Origin: Sphaeramia orbicularis
Taxonomy: Eukaryota; Chordata; Actinopteri; Kurtiformes; Apogonidae
Length of the DNA stretch: 64,000 nt
Assembly (NCBI RefSeq): GCF_902148855.1
Contig: NC_043974.1
Span: 21,639,950 to 21,703,949, forward strand
Direction of reading: 5' to 3'
Both the position numbers and the translations under genes were made by a program. Numbering within the stretch: position 1 is the first letter of the stretch; the number at the start of each line of letters is the position of its first letter. Positions 23,000 through 33,539 of the stretch are shown one piece after another. The notes under the pieces are model-generated. The model did not search any database. It was not told where the DNA came from and saw only the letters and a list, made by a program, of their open reading frames with translations.

Positions 23000-23187
23000 T
23001 TACTAGCAAAGGTTAAGACAGTAGAGTATCATGAGAAAGCACATCAGCAGTTTTGTTTTTTACTGAAACGTGGTATTGATGTGACTTCCAAGAAAGGAGG
23101 CAGTGTTAGATCATTTACCCACCAGTTTCATCTCTGTTTTTTTTGTTGTTTTAGAGAAAAACTCATCTGTTTGGGTCTTAATTGAAC

Positions 23188-23330
23188 TTAAAATATGTGG
23201 TCTATGCTGGATGTTGGAGTATGCATTGATATTTCACTGTAGACCTGGGTTTTCACAACCTGATTGCGGAAACATAAGGAGACCATGTAGAAGATCAGTG
23301 TCATGGAGATCAGCTCAGTTCTGTGATCAG
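23188..23330 (-). other. Conserved candidate terminal exon with tyrosine motif, copy 3
   Basis: The same open frame as in the other flanks, with R-N-Q-V-V-K-T-Q-V-Y-S-E-I-S-M. It differs from copy 2 by a single residue in this stretch. Confidence 0.35.
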
Positions 23331-23644
23331 CTGCACCACAGTAAAGACATTATAAACCCAAAAGATCAGGTTAAATTACATTTTATTCCTGCTTAGGAAA
23401 TGTTTAGGCTTTCCTCTAGGAGGTGCTACAGTTTTCTGTCATTCTTCAATAAAAATGTCATACAAACTGCAAAAACGCCTCTTTATGTTGGGCTCTTAAA
23501 CCACTGATACTTTAGTTACCCAGACTTTTCAAACTGTATTTTCGGTAAATTTTGTTTAAAATTTTGCATGTGATGTGTTGTGACTTCGCCACTTGTCAAA
23601 ATCCTATACTTAAAAACAATTTCCTGTAGTAGTGAAATTACAAG

Positions 23645-24508
23645 TAATGAAATTACAACCCCTCCAGTTCCATGGGACATTGTGTAAAATGTAAATTAAA
23701 TCATGATGCAATGATTTGCAAATATCAAACCCATGTTAATTCGATGGCAGCAACATTTCTGTAAAATTTTGGGACAAGAGCAGAAACAGTGGTGTTAAAA
23801 AGAAATGGTAACAGGTCAGTAACATGAAAGTAAACTGCAAAGTCTGATTATTTCATCATCTACAGCAGATAATATAATAAAAGATTCAGAGGATTCTGGG
23901 TGAAATCTTAGGGACAAGGCTGAAAATCAGTAATGACAGTCTGTGATCTTTGGGCCCTCAGGCAGCACTGCATTAAAAGCAGGTATGATTCTGTCATAGA
24001 AATCATGCATGGGCTTCTAGAAATCATCATCTGTGTACAGTTTGCATGATGGCACTTAAATCGACATTTGTGTGAACATGATCCAAAAACATCAGTCTAT
24101 GGGCCTACGCTCATTTAACACGGATGGAGGCAAAGTGGGAAACAGATTCGCTGATAGACATTGTGCTTTCCAAAGACATCCAAACATGCACAATCTCCTT
24201 TATAGATGCTGTGTCCTCCAGACTAAAGAGGAGAGGGAACGTCTGGCCTATCAGTATTCAGCTGTAAAGCCTGCGTCTGTGATGGGATGGAGCTGCAATG
24301 GTGTGTATGGAATTGGCAACTTACACATCTGGGAAAACACCATTAATGCTGGTATACAGAAGTTTTAGTTAAACACATGCTTCCATCCAGACATTGTCTT
24401 TTTCAGGGAAGGCCTTGCATATGTCATTCAGACGATACTAAACCACACAGTGCCTGAGTTACAACAGCATGACTTCCTTCATATCCTGAACTGACCTGCC
24501 TTCAGACT
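23645..24508. mobile_element. Internally deleted Tc1/mariner-like fish element (unit 2)
   Basis: The unit 2 counterpart of 12908-13770, with the same ends and the same decayed transposase words. Its small indels differ from the unit 1 copy. Confidence 0.55.
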
Positions 24509-24514
24509 AGACCA

Positions 24515-25250
24515 GTGTTCTTCCAACCTTGGGGTCGGGACCCCATGTAGGGTCGTCTGGAATTCAAATGGGGTCGCCTGAAATTTCTAGTAATTGATAA
24601 AAAAAAAAAAAAAAAGGAAAAAAACAACGCACCTATGTAAAACTAATCCCATCTGACTAGGGCTTTAGAATTTAACATTAGCATTGGGTCATCCCTTTAG
24701 TTTGCAACCAAATGAATAAACCTAATATTTATTCCATCCTGTACTGTTTAGGTCAGTGTTTTTCAACCTTGGGGTCAGGACCCCACATGGGGTCACCTGA
24801 AATTTCTAGTAATTGATAAAAATAAAAAAAATTTAAAAAAACAACAACAAAAAAAACAAAATTTACTAATAAAAAATATATGATGAGTTGAGGGAGACAA
24901 TCACAATCCATAAAAGACATGACAAACTGTGAAGCTGAAACTGAAGCACTGTGGTACTGTTTATCTGTCAAATGTTTATTGTGGCAGGTTGCAGATGTTG
25001 CAGCTCTTTCATAATTCATAGTTTGATGTATTGTTTGTTCAGTATTAATTGTCAGCCTTGTAAATCCAAGCTGGACTGACTGTACATATCCTGACCAAGG
25101 AAAATAAAATTCTCACTTTGTGCAGTAATCTACACCTGGCTTTTCTACCTCCGTCCATAATAATATACATTATATAGACTAAATGTCATCTAAAATTAAC
25201 GTTTATTTGCAACGTAGTATAGCAAACTATTACATGATCAAAAACTCTGG
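24515..25250. mobile_element. hAT-type MITE fragments (unit 2)
   Basis: The counterpart of 13779-14470, again with two CAGTGTT(T/C)TTCCAACC-type ends. Expanded A runs lie inside. Confidence 0.55.
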
Positions 25251-25279
25251 AACTCTGTGCCCCAACATATCACACATAT

Positions 25280-25508
25280 GTACACAGTCCATTGATCATT
25301 TTAAATATCTTTTAAAGACTCACCTATTTGCACTGGCTTTTAAAACAAATGTGCAACTTTTACTTTATTTTATCTTCTGGTTGTATTTTTAGACGCTGTT
25401 TATCTTATTATTGTGTATCTTTTTTCTCAGTTTTAGTATTATCTTTTATATCTATATATTTTTCTTATATTTTGTGTTTTTACCTGTCCTTGTGCAGCAG
25501 TTTGGACT
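25280..25508 (+). mobile_element. LINE 3' tail, left half (unit 2)
   Basis: Same as 14500-14730. Interrupted after CAGCAGTTTGGAC by LINE copy B; the tail resumes at about 29118. Confidence 0.65.
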
Positions 25509-26044
25509 CTTAGTAAGTAAGGAAGTAAATGTTATTTATAGAGCACTTTTCACAGACAGTCACAAAGTGCTTTATCAAATCAAAATCAAATCAAATTTAC
25601 AGAAACCCAACAGAATCCTCCAGGAGCAAACACTTGTGACTGGTGACAGTGGCGAGGAAAAACTTCCCTTTAACAGCAGAATCCTTGAGCAGACCCAGAC
25701 TCCTGAAGGATGACCGTCTGCCTTGACCAGTGGGGTTAAAAGAGAGAGAGTAAAGGAGGAGAAAAGAGAGAGTGATAGAGATATAGAGAGACTGGGGAAG
25801 AGGGGGTAGGTAGGGGGAGACACATGGAGTACATGTAACACTGTAAAGTAGCAACTTTACATTGTGAAAAATGAATAAAACAGTACAAGTAGAATACAAT
25901 TAGAATACCCGTGAAACACAGTAAAGTACCATTAAAACAGTTTAAAATATGATGAATACATAGAGTGCAATCAGTTTGTGGTGGCCCTGAGTCAGGTGGG
26001 AAAATAAAAAGCCTGTTTGAACAGGAGTGTTTTGAGGTGTTTTT

Positions 26045-27552
26045 TTAAAACTCTCTGCAGTCCATGGACCGTAGGTGTAGAGGCAGGTCATTCCACAGAC
26101 GTGGTGCTACAGCTTTAAAGGACCTGTCACCGCGTGTGCTAAAACAGGTGTGTGGAACCATCAGCAGGTGCTGTTCTGAAGACCTCAGGCTACGAGCTGA
26201 GCTGTAAGGCTGGATCAGGGAAGCAATGTGTGCAGGGGCCTGGCCATGTAGGGCCCGGAAGGTTAGCACCAGAATTTTGAAATGAAAACGATATAGAACA
26301 GGGAGCCAGTGGAGAGATTTAAGAATGGGAGTGATGTGGGTTCTCCTGTTTGTGCGGGTCAGAAGCCTTACAGCAGAGTTCTGGACAAACTGTAGACGGG
26401 CCAGCTCCTTCTTGTTTAAGCATGTAAACAGGCTGTTGCAGTAGTCTAAGCGAGAAGACACAAAAGCGTGAACGATCATCTCAAGCTCATTGATGGACAC
26501 CATAGACCTGAGTTTGGAGATGTTGCGTAGTTAGAAGAAACAGTTTTTCACTAAGTGTTTGGAGTAAAATTCTAAAGACATGGCCTTGTCAAAGATGACA
26601 CCCAGATTCCTCAGTTTGGTCTTTACTGGAGAGCTCAGGTCTCCGAGGTGTTGTTTAATCCCTGGGATTGCACTGTCTGGGGCAATAATGAGGGTCACCG
26701 TTTGGCTGGAGTTCAGCTGGAGGCTGTTATCATTTAGCCACTGTTTCAGCTCTGACAAGCAGTTGATTAAGGAACTCAGTTTGTGGGGCTCAGAGGATTT
26801 AAAGGAGCAGTATATCTGGATGTCATCCGCGAATAGATGATAGGAGACATCACTATACTGCCGGATAATGTGGCCAAGCGGGAGGACAGAGTAAGAACAG
26901 GACTGGTCCCAGGACAGAGCCTTGGAGCACACCACACAGTAGATCCGCTGAGTCAGACCGGATGTTATTGATTGACACGCTGAAGCTTCTGCCAGTCAGG
27001 TAAGAGGAGAACCTAGCCAGCATGTCCATGTGGGCCCCAGAAGGGTTACAAGTGGGCTGCATATAAGGGTCCCATGTGGGTTTATCCGCAGTTTCCATGG
27101 TGGCCCCACATGTGTTTGTGTTGGGGGTGGGGCTGACCAACAGCAGAACAGCCAGGAGGGCACAGCTCATTTAAATGAATGAACTCCCCATCCCTCTGCC
27201 ACGTCTCCGTCAGGAATAATGTGTCCAAGTTCCTGTTGGTAAAAAGCTCATTTAGGGAGAAGGATTTATTAGCAATGGAACATGCATTTAGTAACCCAAA
27301 CCGACTAGGTGGTGGTGACGTCATGGTGTTCGTGACCGCTGTGTGTAATGGGATCAGTCTCAACCACCTACGATGACTTTTAGCAGAGTGAAACCCCATA
27401 CGTGAACTGGAAATAACAGGAATGGGGAAGAGCAAGGCAGAGGTGTAGGCTGCCGGTGATGGGGAAGGAGAAGAATTCACTGAGGAGGTTGATTGACAGG
27501 TGAACAGTGAGGGCCTGGGAGAGGAGGAGAGATCAGTTGGGGTGCTGTTCAT
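26045..27552 (-). pseudogene. LINE copy B ORF2 remnants
   Basis: An N-terminal endonuclease piece (27130-27552, with F-L-T-E-T-W-Q-R-D-G) and C-terminal RT pieces (26531-26935 with F-A-D-D-I-Q; 26045-26503 with L-K-S-L-H-W-L-P-V) remain. The polymerase fingers and palm entry motifs are deleted. Confidence 0.75.
27013..27126. other. Filler sequence at the LINE deletion junction
   Basis: This stretch, with repeated words such as CATGTGGGCCCC, GTCCCATGTGGG and GGCCCCACATGTG in both orientations, has no counterpart in copy A. It joins the two broken ends of the LINE. Confidence 0.6.
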
Positions 27553-27648
27553 TCTCCCTACAGGCTGTACAGGAGACTCTGAACGTGGTGATATTAGATG
27601 TGACCAGCAGGGGGAGCAGGTGGCTGCAGCAGAAGAGGGAGGGCATAG

Positions 27649-28821
27649 TCACATAGGTGTGGGTGTGGTTTTAATTAGGACAGCGTGTTGAATGTTTTGA
27701 GCCAAGACCCTGCTGCCCAGTCTAGAGGGGTGGACACCATCAGACTTGTAAAAGGAGGAGCGGTTCCAGAACAGATTAAAGTTATCAATAAAACTGAAGC
27801 CGTTCAGACTAGAAGCGGACTGGAGCCAGGTGTTCAGGCTGAGGAGTCGGCTGAAACGCCCCACACCACGGGCAAAGGAGGGGAGGGGCCTGGAAATGAA
27901 AACAGCCTTCACGGATCCTTTCAGTTTATCAAAGAGGTTTTTAAAATGAACCTTTGTCACTTTGGACTGATGAAGAAAGGTATCATTGAAGCCCACGTGA
28001 ACTATGATCCGAGTAACGGTGGACGGCAGTGAGAGCAGCAGCTGAGGCAGTTCATGGAGGATGGAGGTGACAGTAGAACTGGGAAAACACTTGGTTATGG
28101 CATTAAAGAAACGGACCTTACGGATGATGGAGTCCCTGAGGATGGCGGTGGTTGGAGGGAAAAGTGGTCGAGGAGACGGTGTTGAGGGTAAAGGGTTACT
28201 GGTCTCTTCAGGTGGACATTCCATAGGTGGACCGTCGGAGTGATGGTGGATGGCCTCTCGGAGAAGGCGGCGCCGGGCCAAGGAGCGGGGCCCTTGGGTC
28301 AAAGGCTTCACAGGGGGACCGGTGTCACGACCGTCGCCGGTAATTAGCTCGGTGGCGGCAACGGTGTCAGCAGGAGCCGGTTCCCGGACAGAGCCAGGTG
28401 GGATGGGGAAAACACCAGCCGCGGCGGGGGGAGCCGGAGCGTCCTCCACAGACAGGACGCCAAAGCGGTTTGATGTGCTGATGGTCAGCGGTGGTGAGAC
28501 TTTGCTCGTGTTCTTTTTGCGGCCACAAATCACCACTTCAGACCAGGGTGTAGAACACAGGGGACGAGGACATGCAGAGGATGGATCCCATAACACCGTA
28601 TCATCATAGGAGGCTTTGGGCTTCTCTGCGCTTTTCAGAAACAGACTGGACAGTGTGGGAAGGTGGCTGGAGAAACCAGAGAGCTGGGCATTTTTCTCTG
28701 CTAGTCCTGCAGAGAGGCGTAGTATTTCCTCTTTGAGATCCGTGATCATCTGGTAGGCCTTTACCAGGGTTTTGTTGGCTTGGACAAGCAGACTATCTGC
28801 GGGTGTTGTAGATGACGCCAT
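27649..28821 (-). CDS. LINE copy B ORF1, intact, coiled coil plus SGNH esterase
   Basis: From M-A-S-S-T-T-P-A-D-S the frame is open for 390 aa. A short coiled coil (D-L-K-E-E-I-L-R-L-S-A-G-L-A-E-K-N) leads, then a Pro/Ser-rich region, then an SGNH/GDSL hydrolase fold. The esterase has the Ser block (D-S-I-I-R-K), the G-F-N-D block and the Asp-His block D-G-V-H-P. Its Ser-block Gly is replaced by Arg (L-R-D-S) where copy A has L-G-D-S. ORF1 proteins of CR1/L2 LINEs of this kind are known to carry an esterase of uncertain role, probably binding RNA or lipid. It would act only with an ORF2 from elsewhere. Confidence 0.75.
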   Translation of the reverse strand: MASSTTPADSLLVQANKTLVKAYQMITDLKEEILRLSAGLAEKNAQLSGFSSHLPTLSSLFLKSAEKPKASYDDTVLWDPSSACPRPLCSTPWSEVVICGRKKNTSKVSPPLTISTSNRFGVLSVEDAPAPPAAAGVFPIPPGSVREPAPADTVAATELITGDGRDTGPPVKPLTQGPRSLARRRLLREAIHHHSDGPPMECPPEETSNPLPSTPSPRPLFPPTTAILRDSIIRKVRFFNAITKCFPSSTVTSILHELPQLLLSLPSTVTRIIVHVGFNDTFLHQSKVTKVHFKNLFDKLKGSVKAVFISRPLPSFARGVGRFSRLLSLNTWLQSASSLNGFSFIDNFNLFWNRSSFYKSDGVHPSRLGSRVLAQNIQHAVLIKTTPTPM

Positions 28822-29117
28822 GGTGGTAGCAGCGAGATACCAGGCGGGAAGCAGTCGGTGACAGCTACAGGCAAGGATCCACTTACAATACTTACCTGCC
28901 TTGATGGCAGTTTGGGTCGATGGCACTATATGGGTAAAAAGACGGAGAGAAAAGAAATCTAACAATCGATCACTTCGATTATTAGATTAGACCAATCAAG
29001 TTAAAAACACATGGTTAAGAAGTTAGGATTGAGTGAAAAAAGCGTTAAAAAGCAAAAAATAAGTAGTTTAAAGGCTGTATTTCTGGGAGTAGGTACACTG
29101 GCGGTTTGACAGATGCC

Positions 29118-29164
29118 ACTTCGCGTTGTTGTAAATGTGCTATAGAAACAAAACTGATCTTGAA
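29118..29164 (+). mobile_element. LINE 3' tail, right half (unit 2)
   Basis: GCGTTGTTGTAAATGTGC to CTTGAATA, continuing the tail interrupted at 25508. Confidence 0.6.
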
Positions 29165-29172
29165 TAACATAA

Positions 29173-29849
29173 TAGGAGTGGGAATCTTTTACTATCTCAG
29201 GATTCGATTCGATTCTGATTTTTGGGGCTACGATTTGATTCAAAACTGATTTTTGATTCAAAACTATTTGATTCATAATGATTTCTGCTTCAGTCAATAG
29301 GTTTACAAAGGATCCTCATGATCTACTCCAGTCTGCTTTGCAAGACAGAATGACAAAGGCAGACATTAAAATGTCTTTTTCACATTTATTATGTTTAAAT
29401 ATTTATCCATGCTTGGCAGGGAGTTTGGTGAGGCACATCAGTGTGCACTGGTTTGCCGCTGGTGGTTGACTGCACCGTGTCCTTAAGCTCTGGGTGATGC
29501 AGCTGACAGACTGATCTCATGAAATCGTGTTGTATGTGACACCAGTTTATTGCATTTGGGGTGCTATATGTAAGCATTTTGATCCTTTCATGTGTTACTT
29601 AACACCATTTGATAGTGTGTCAATGCGCTAACTGCTAATCGCGTTAATCATTAACCCTAACCGCTAATCATGCTAACCCTAAACCTAACCCTAACCGCTA
29701 ATCGCACTAACCACTATGGCGTGCAGACTGCTGGCAGATTTGTTTCATTTTTTTAAAATAGATTTTGGGACATTTTAAATCCATTCTGAATCGCAGTAAA
29801 TGAGAATCGCGATTTGTTATATGAATCGATTTTTTTTGGCACACCCCTA
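29173..29849. mobile_element. hAT-like element with telomere-like core, copy 3
   Basis: Ends TAGGAGTG and CACCCCTA with flanking TAACATAA and TAGTGTAA. The CCCTAA-rich core (29625-29705) is the shortest of the three copies. Confidence 0.65.
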
Positions 29850-30521
29850 TAGTGTAATAAAGGTGACATTGCATAATCTCAATGAAATGATACCATGACT
29901 GATATGTCACAGTCAAGTTAAAGGTGGACCAGTGACAGAGCAGTGACTGTATTCTACCAAATATTATGATATAAGTGTGGAGGTGGATATTGTTGCAGCA
30001 GGTGAAGGAAAACAAGTTGAACTTTGTATAAAATATTGAACAGCTGAATGAGTCCATAGTCTTTAAACAGTCAAATCTTTGCCTTATTTCTGTATGAATC
30101 ATGTCTTCCTGGCCTAGTTTCATGTCAAACTGACAGTGCCGTGTGTCACCACAGGTGCTTGTTTATTTCAGCCATTTACTTTCTAAACATGCTGATAACA
30201 GTTTGTACCGCTGGGTCTGGTTTTTATAGGTGAACAGAAGATGATAAAATCAAATAGGTCAGTTTTCATCTTTGTTTGTTTTTTTGTACTTTGCCCCGTC
30301 AGTTGTGCTCAGACCACACTGCACTGTCTCTTCCTGTTGAAGATCTGATGTTTATCTCAGTCACTGATTCCACCACAGGTTGTTTGTACAGTCATTAATG
30401 TCTTTTCTGGCCACTTCATCAAAAGTCAAACTGCTTTTTTTCCCTAGACAACAGGCTGACACAAATACAGAAACTTTGGAACAAAAGCAGAAGGAAAAGC
30501 CATACAGCCTCTAAAAATGTA

Positions 30522-30527
30522 TTTATT
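30522..30527 (-). promoter_or_regulatory. Polyadenylation signal of receptor copy 4
   Basis: AATAAA about 90 nt past the stop codon on the minus strand. Confidence 0.6.
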
Positions 30528-30616
30528 CTGGCCTTTTTGGCATCAATAAATCACATATAAACACACCAGTACAATGATATGACAAAGCAGACTTCGACCA
30601 CCAGTTCCAGTTAAGT

Positions 30617-32126
30617 TTATCTGGTGGCAGCATATACAACATTTGGCTCGATTTCTCTTCCAGATGCCGGTCGTCGCTTTCTTTTTGGTTTTGCTTGGAA
30701 ATTGATAGCTGCGTAGGTCAGGTTATCCGACGGCACATTCTGAAAATAAGAGTAATTACACTCATGAGTCACATACAAAATGTTTAGATCATGCAACTGA
30801 GTTTCAACAGATTGAATAAAATGGTGAGGGCTTAAAGGCACAGAATGTATGCTCAAGTTAAAAAAAAAAAAAAAAAAAAGGAAAAGGACTAACAAGGCTG
30901 TTTTACTGTAAAATTAACAATTTTTTGTGTTATGTATCATAATCATCAAATGTATGAATGTTACTTGAAGTTTTAGATTTTTTAAAAATGTTTTTTATGG
31001 TGGCTTCCTTGCTGAATTTTCTGTTCCGAATGGATGTCACATTTTTATATAACCCACAATCTATACTTAAAACAGGATTTACCTTGTTTCTCTCCTGCTG
31101 CAGCTCTTCATTTACAGCTAAATGACAAAGGTAGGAACTTAGATTAGATCATTTTGACTATTTTAGTATGGATACACCCATTTCATAGACACAACATAAG
31201 AAGGGAGCGTTAAACAACGTATGAACCAGTAGTACCTGTCTGCAGTTTCCTGATTTTAACTGCCAGAGCAATTGCTACAATGGCAAGGACCCCGCTCAGA
31301 CCCCCCAGGACAGCAATAATCAGGATTTTTATCCCATCAGGCTCATCTTGGGTAAAAAAAAAAAAAAAAAAAAATCAAAGCTGTCATTAAACTGAATAAA
31401 GACAAATTAATTGGCTGTTTGGTGTCCTTGTTAACCCAACAAATATTTAGAGAATAAAAAAACTTTCACCTATAGTCCTAATGTTTGCATCCTTGTCAGA
31501 ATCACTGGTAACTTTAAAGAGAAGTATATTGCTATCCTTAATCATTGTGACAAAATATTTGAGTTACATAACATAGATATGAAATCTGAATGCAAGACCA
31601 GATCACATGCTTACCTTGAACATTTAAGTATGTCGTCTCTGAAATGACTGTATGTGCGTTCAGATAAAATCCACAGAAGTACAGCCCCGAGTCAGAGAAA
31701 TCCAAATCCTTGATATGAAGAAAGATCTTGGAGGTGTTTGCCATCATCTCATATTTCTCCTTTCCAAATCCATCGCAGAATGAAGCTGTCTCATCATGCT
31801 CAAACATAGAGGAGATACAGCTGGCCTTGGTTCTGTTGGTCACTCTGAACCATTCTGTTTGAGTGGCGGATCCAGCCTTATTAATACATGACAATGTGAT
31901 GTTTTCACCAGGCTGGACCTCCACAGTCTGAGACTCAGGAACAGACCCTGAGGTCCAACCTGAAATGGACCAGAGGAATAGCTGATGAAATATGATTTAC
32001 TTCATTTCCATGTTAAAACAGCTGTATCTCACTGGATTAAACAGTAGTTCTATTTGTAAAGATTGAAAACCAGTACTTACTGTGGCAGCTGAGAAATAAA
32101 ACTGTTATTACGGTGAAGACGCTCAT
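30617..32126 (-). CDS. Single-V-set Ig receptor with cytoplasmic ITIM, copy 4
   Basis: Exons are 32081-32126, 31615-31959, 31470-31511, 31236-31346, 31083-31117 and 30617-30739, all GT-AG and in phase, giving 233 aa. The V domain has a distinct CDR1-like loop (A-G-S-A-T-Q-T-E-W) and CDR3-like loop (L-N-A-H-T-V). The stalk exon starts V-T-S-D-S-D instead of G-N-S-G-S-D and ends R-T-I. The ITIM L-T-Y-A-A-I and the terminal V-V-Y-A-A-T-R are kept. Same inferred role as the other copies. Confidence 0.85.
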
Positions 32127-32156
32127 TGTCATCAAAGATGCATCGCAGCAAAGGCA

Positions 32157-32200
32157 TTTTATACCCCTGCAAGGGGGGTTTCATGGGGAAGGGGCGGGGT
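32157..32200 (-). promoter_or_regulatory. TATA/GC-box core promoter of receptor copy 4
   Basis: TATAAAA is at 32157-32163, 31 bp before the ATG, with the GC box GGGGCGGGG. Confidence 0.6.
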
Positions 32201-32587
32201 GTTGAAAAGCTTTGAAATGAAGCTGTGATGTCTCACACTATCTGAGATAAAATCTACCTCAAACTACAGTAGAAAAGGAAAGTAACGTGGACATTGACAT
32301 GAATCCTGTTGTTAAAAAAGGATTCACAGAATGTTGCTCCATTCGTAAGAGCAACAACACAGATAACAGAAGGGATTCAGCAAAGCACCAGGAGAAAGGG
32401 GGGGGTTACTAGCAAAGGATAAGACAGTAGAGTATTATGAGAAAGCACATCAGCAGTTTTGTTTTCTACTGAAACGTGGCATTGATGTGACATCCAAGAA
32501 AGGAGGCAGTGTTAGATCATTTACCCACCAGTTTCATCTCTGTTCTTTGATGTTTTAGACAAAAACTCACCTGTTTGGGTCTTAATT

Positions 32588-32802
32588 ACCTCCACCAGGA
32601 GGTATTGTGATCACTTTGCTTTGTGTGTTTGCGTGTTTGTTTGTTAGCAAGATAACTCAAAAAGTTATGGACAGATTTTCATGAAATTTTCAGGAAATGT
32701 TGATACTGGCACAAGGAAGAAATTATTAAATTTTGGTGGTGATTGGGGGGGTGGGGCAGATCTGTCTTGGTGGAAGTCTGCACTCTCCGTGTGCTTTTCT
32801 TG
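32588..32802 (+). repeat. Dispersed teleost repeat (CTCAAAAAGTTATGG family), copy 2
   Basis: It is inserted in the flank of copy 4 at a point where copies 1-3 read straight through from GGTCTTAATT to GAACTTAAAA. It has ACCTCCACCAGGAGGTATTG, CTCAAAAAGTTATGGACAG and GATACTGGCACAAGG. The clean insertion shows the family is mobile. Confidence 0.7.
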
Positions 32803-32808
32803 TTGAAC

Positions 32809-32954
32809 TTAAAATATGTGGTCTATGCTGGATGTTGGAGTATGCATTGATATTTCACTGTAGACCTGGGTTTTCAGAACCTGATCATGAAAACACAAGG
32901 AGACCGTGTACAAGATCAGTGTCATGGAGATCAGCTCAGTCTTCCTGTGATCAG
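32809..32954 (-). other. Conserved candidate terminal exon with tyrosine motif, copy 4
   Basis: The frame is kept despite a 3-nt insertion near the start (D-H-R-K-T-E-L-I-S). It reads L-I-L-Y-T-V-S-L-C-F, then V-L-K-T-Q-V-Y-S-E-I-S-M and stop. The dispersed repeat at 32588-32802 lies just beyond the stop. Confidence 0.35.
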
Positions 32955-33146
32955 CTGCACCACAGTAAAGACATTATAAACCTAAAAGATCAGGTTAAAT
33001 TACATTTTATTCCTGCTTAGGAAATATTTAGGCTTTCCTCTAGGAGGTGCTACAGTTTTCTGTCATTCTTCAATAAAAAATGTCATACAAACTGCAAAAA
33101 CGCCTTTTTATGTTGGATTCTTAAACCACTGATACTTCAGTTACTA

Positions 33147-33530
33147 GGGATGGGAATCGATAAGAATTTAACGATTCCGATTCCATTAGCGATTTTGCTT
33201 ATTGATCCGATTCCTTATTGATTCTCCTATCTTTTCTCATTGGATGAGGAAATAAAAGAGTACAAATGGGTGTGTTTGCATTAACTGTCTTTTATATTTC
33301 CATCTCTGCACAGAAAATATAACATACACAGTATGTACAAATAATAATAACAGATGATGCCAGGCCCAGTTTGGGGGGTGCGCGTACAGTGAAAGTGAAA
33401 CTAAACACACTTTAATAATTCCTCCACTACCGCATTTCCACTACGTGGAACCAGTTTGACACGGCCAGTCTTGTTGTGCACCTCATTTCCTTTTCCCCAC
33501 CTTCGGAAACTTGTATTTGAGGGGGTACGA
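33147..33530. mobile_element. Partial hAT-like element (TAGGGATGGGAATC family)
   Basis: The left end and about 380 bp match the complete copy at 40600-41394 (ACGATTCCGATTCCATTA, AAATATAACATA(C/T)ACAGTATG). The right end is missing. Confidence 0.65.
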
Positions 33531-33539
33531 CATTTGTAT

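Larger units (their letters stand above)
25509..29117 (-). mobile_element. L2/CR1-type LINE, copy B, internally deleted
   Basis: It sits at the same insertion point as copy A, so it was duplicated with the unit. ORF1 is whole, but about 1.58 kb of ORF2 (the equivalent of 16242-17817, from late endonuclease through the RT core) is replaced by about 113 bp of unrelated sequence. Confidence 0.8.
19777..29164. repeat. Tandem segmental duplication, unit 2
   Basis: Same content and order as unit 1: hAT element, receptor copy 3, mariner and hAT relics, split LINE tail, nested L2-type LINE. It is about 1.4 kb shorter, mainly because the LINE copy has an internal deletion. Confidence 0.85.
29165..33146. 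repeat. Tandem segmental duplication, unit 3 (truncated)
   Basis: It contains the hAT element, the 3' flank, receptor copy 4 and about 1 kb of its upstream flank. Homology to units 1 and 2 ends where a hAT-like end (TAGGGATGGGAATC) begins. The LINE-containing half is absent. Confidence 0.8.
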
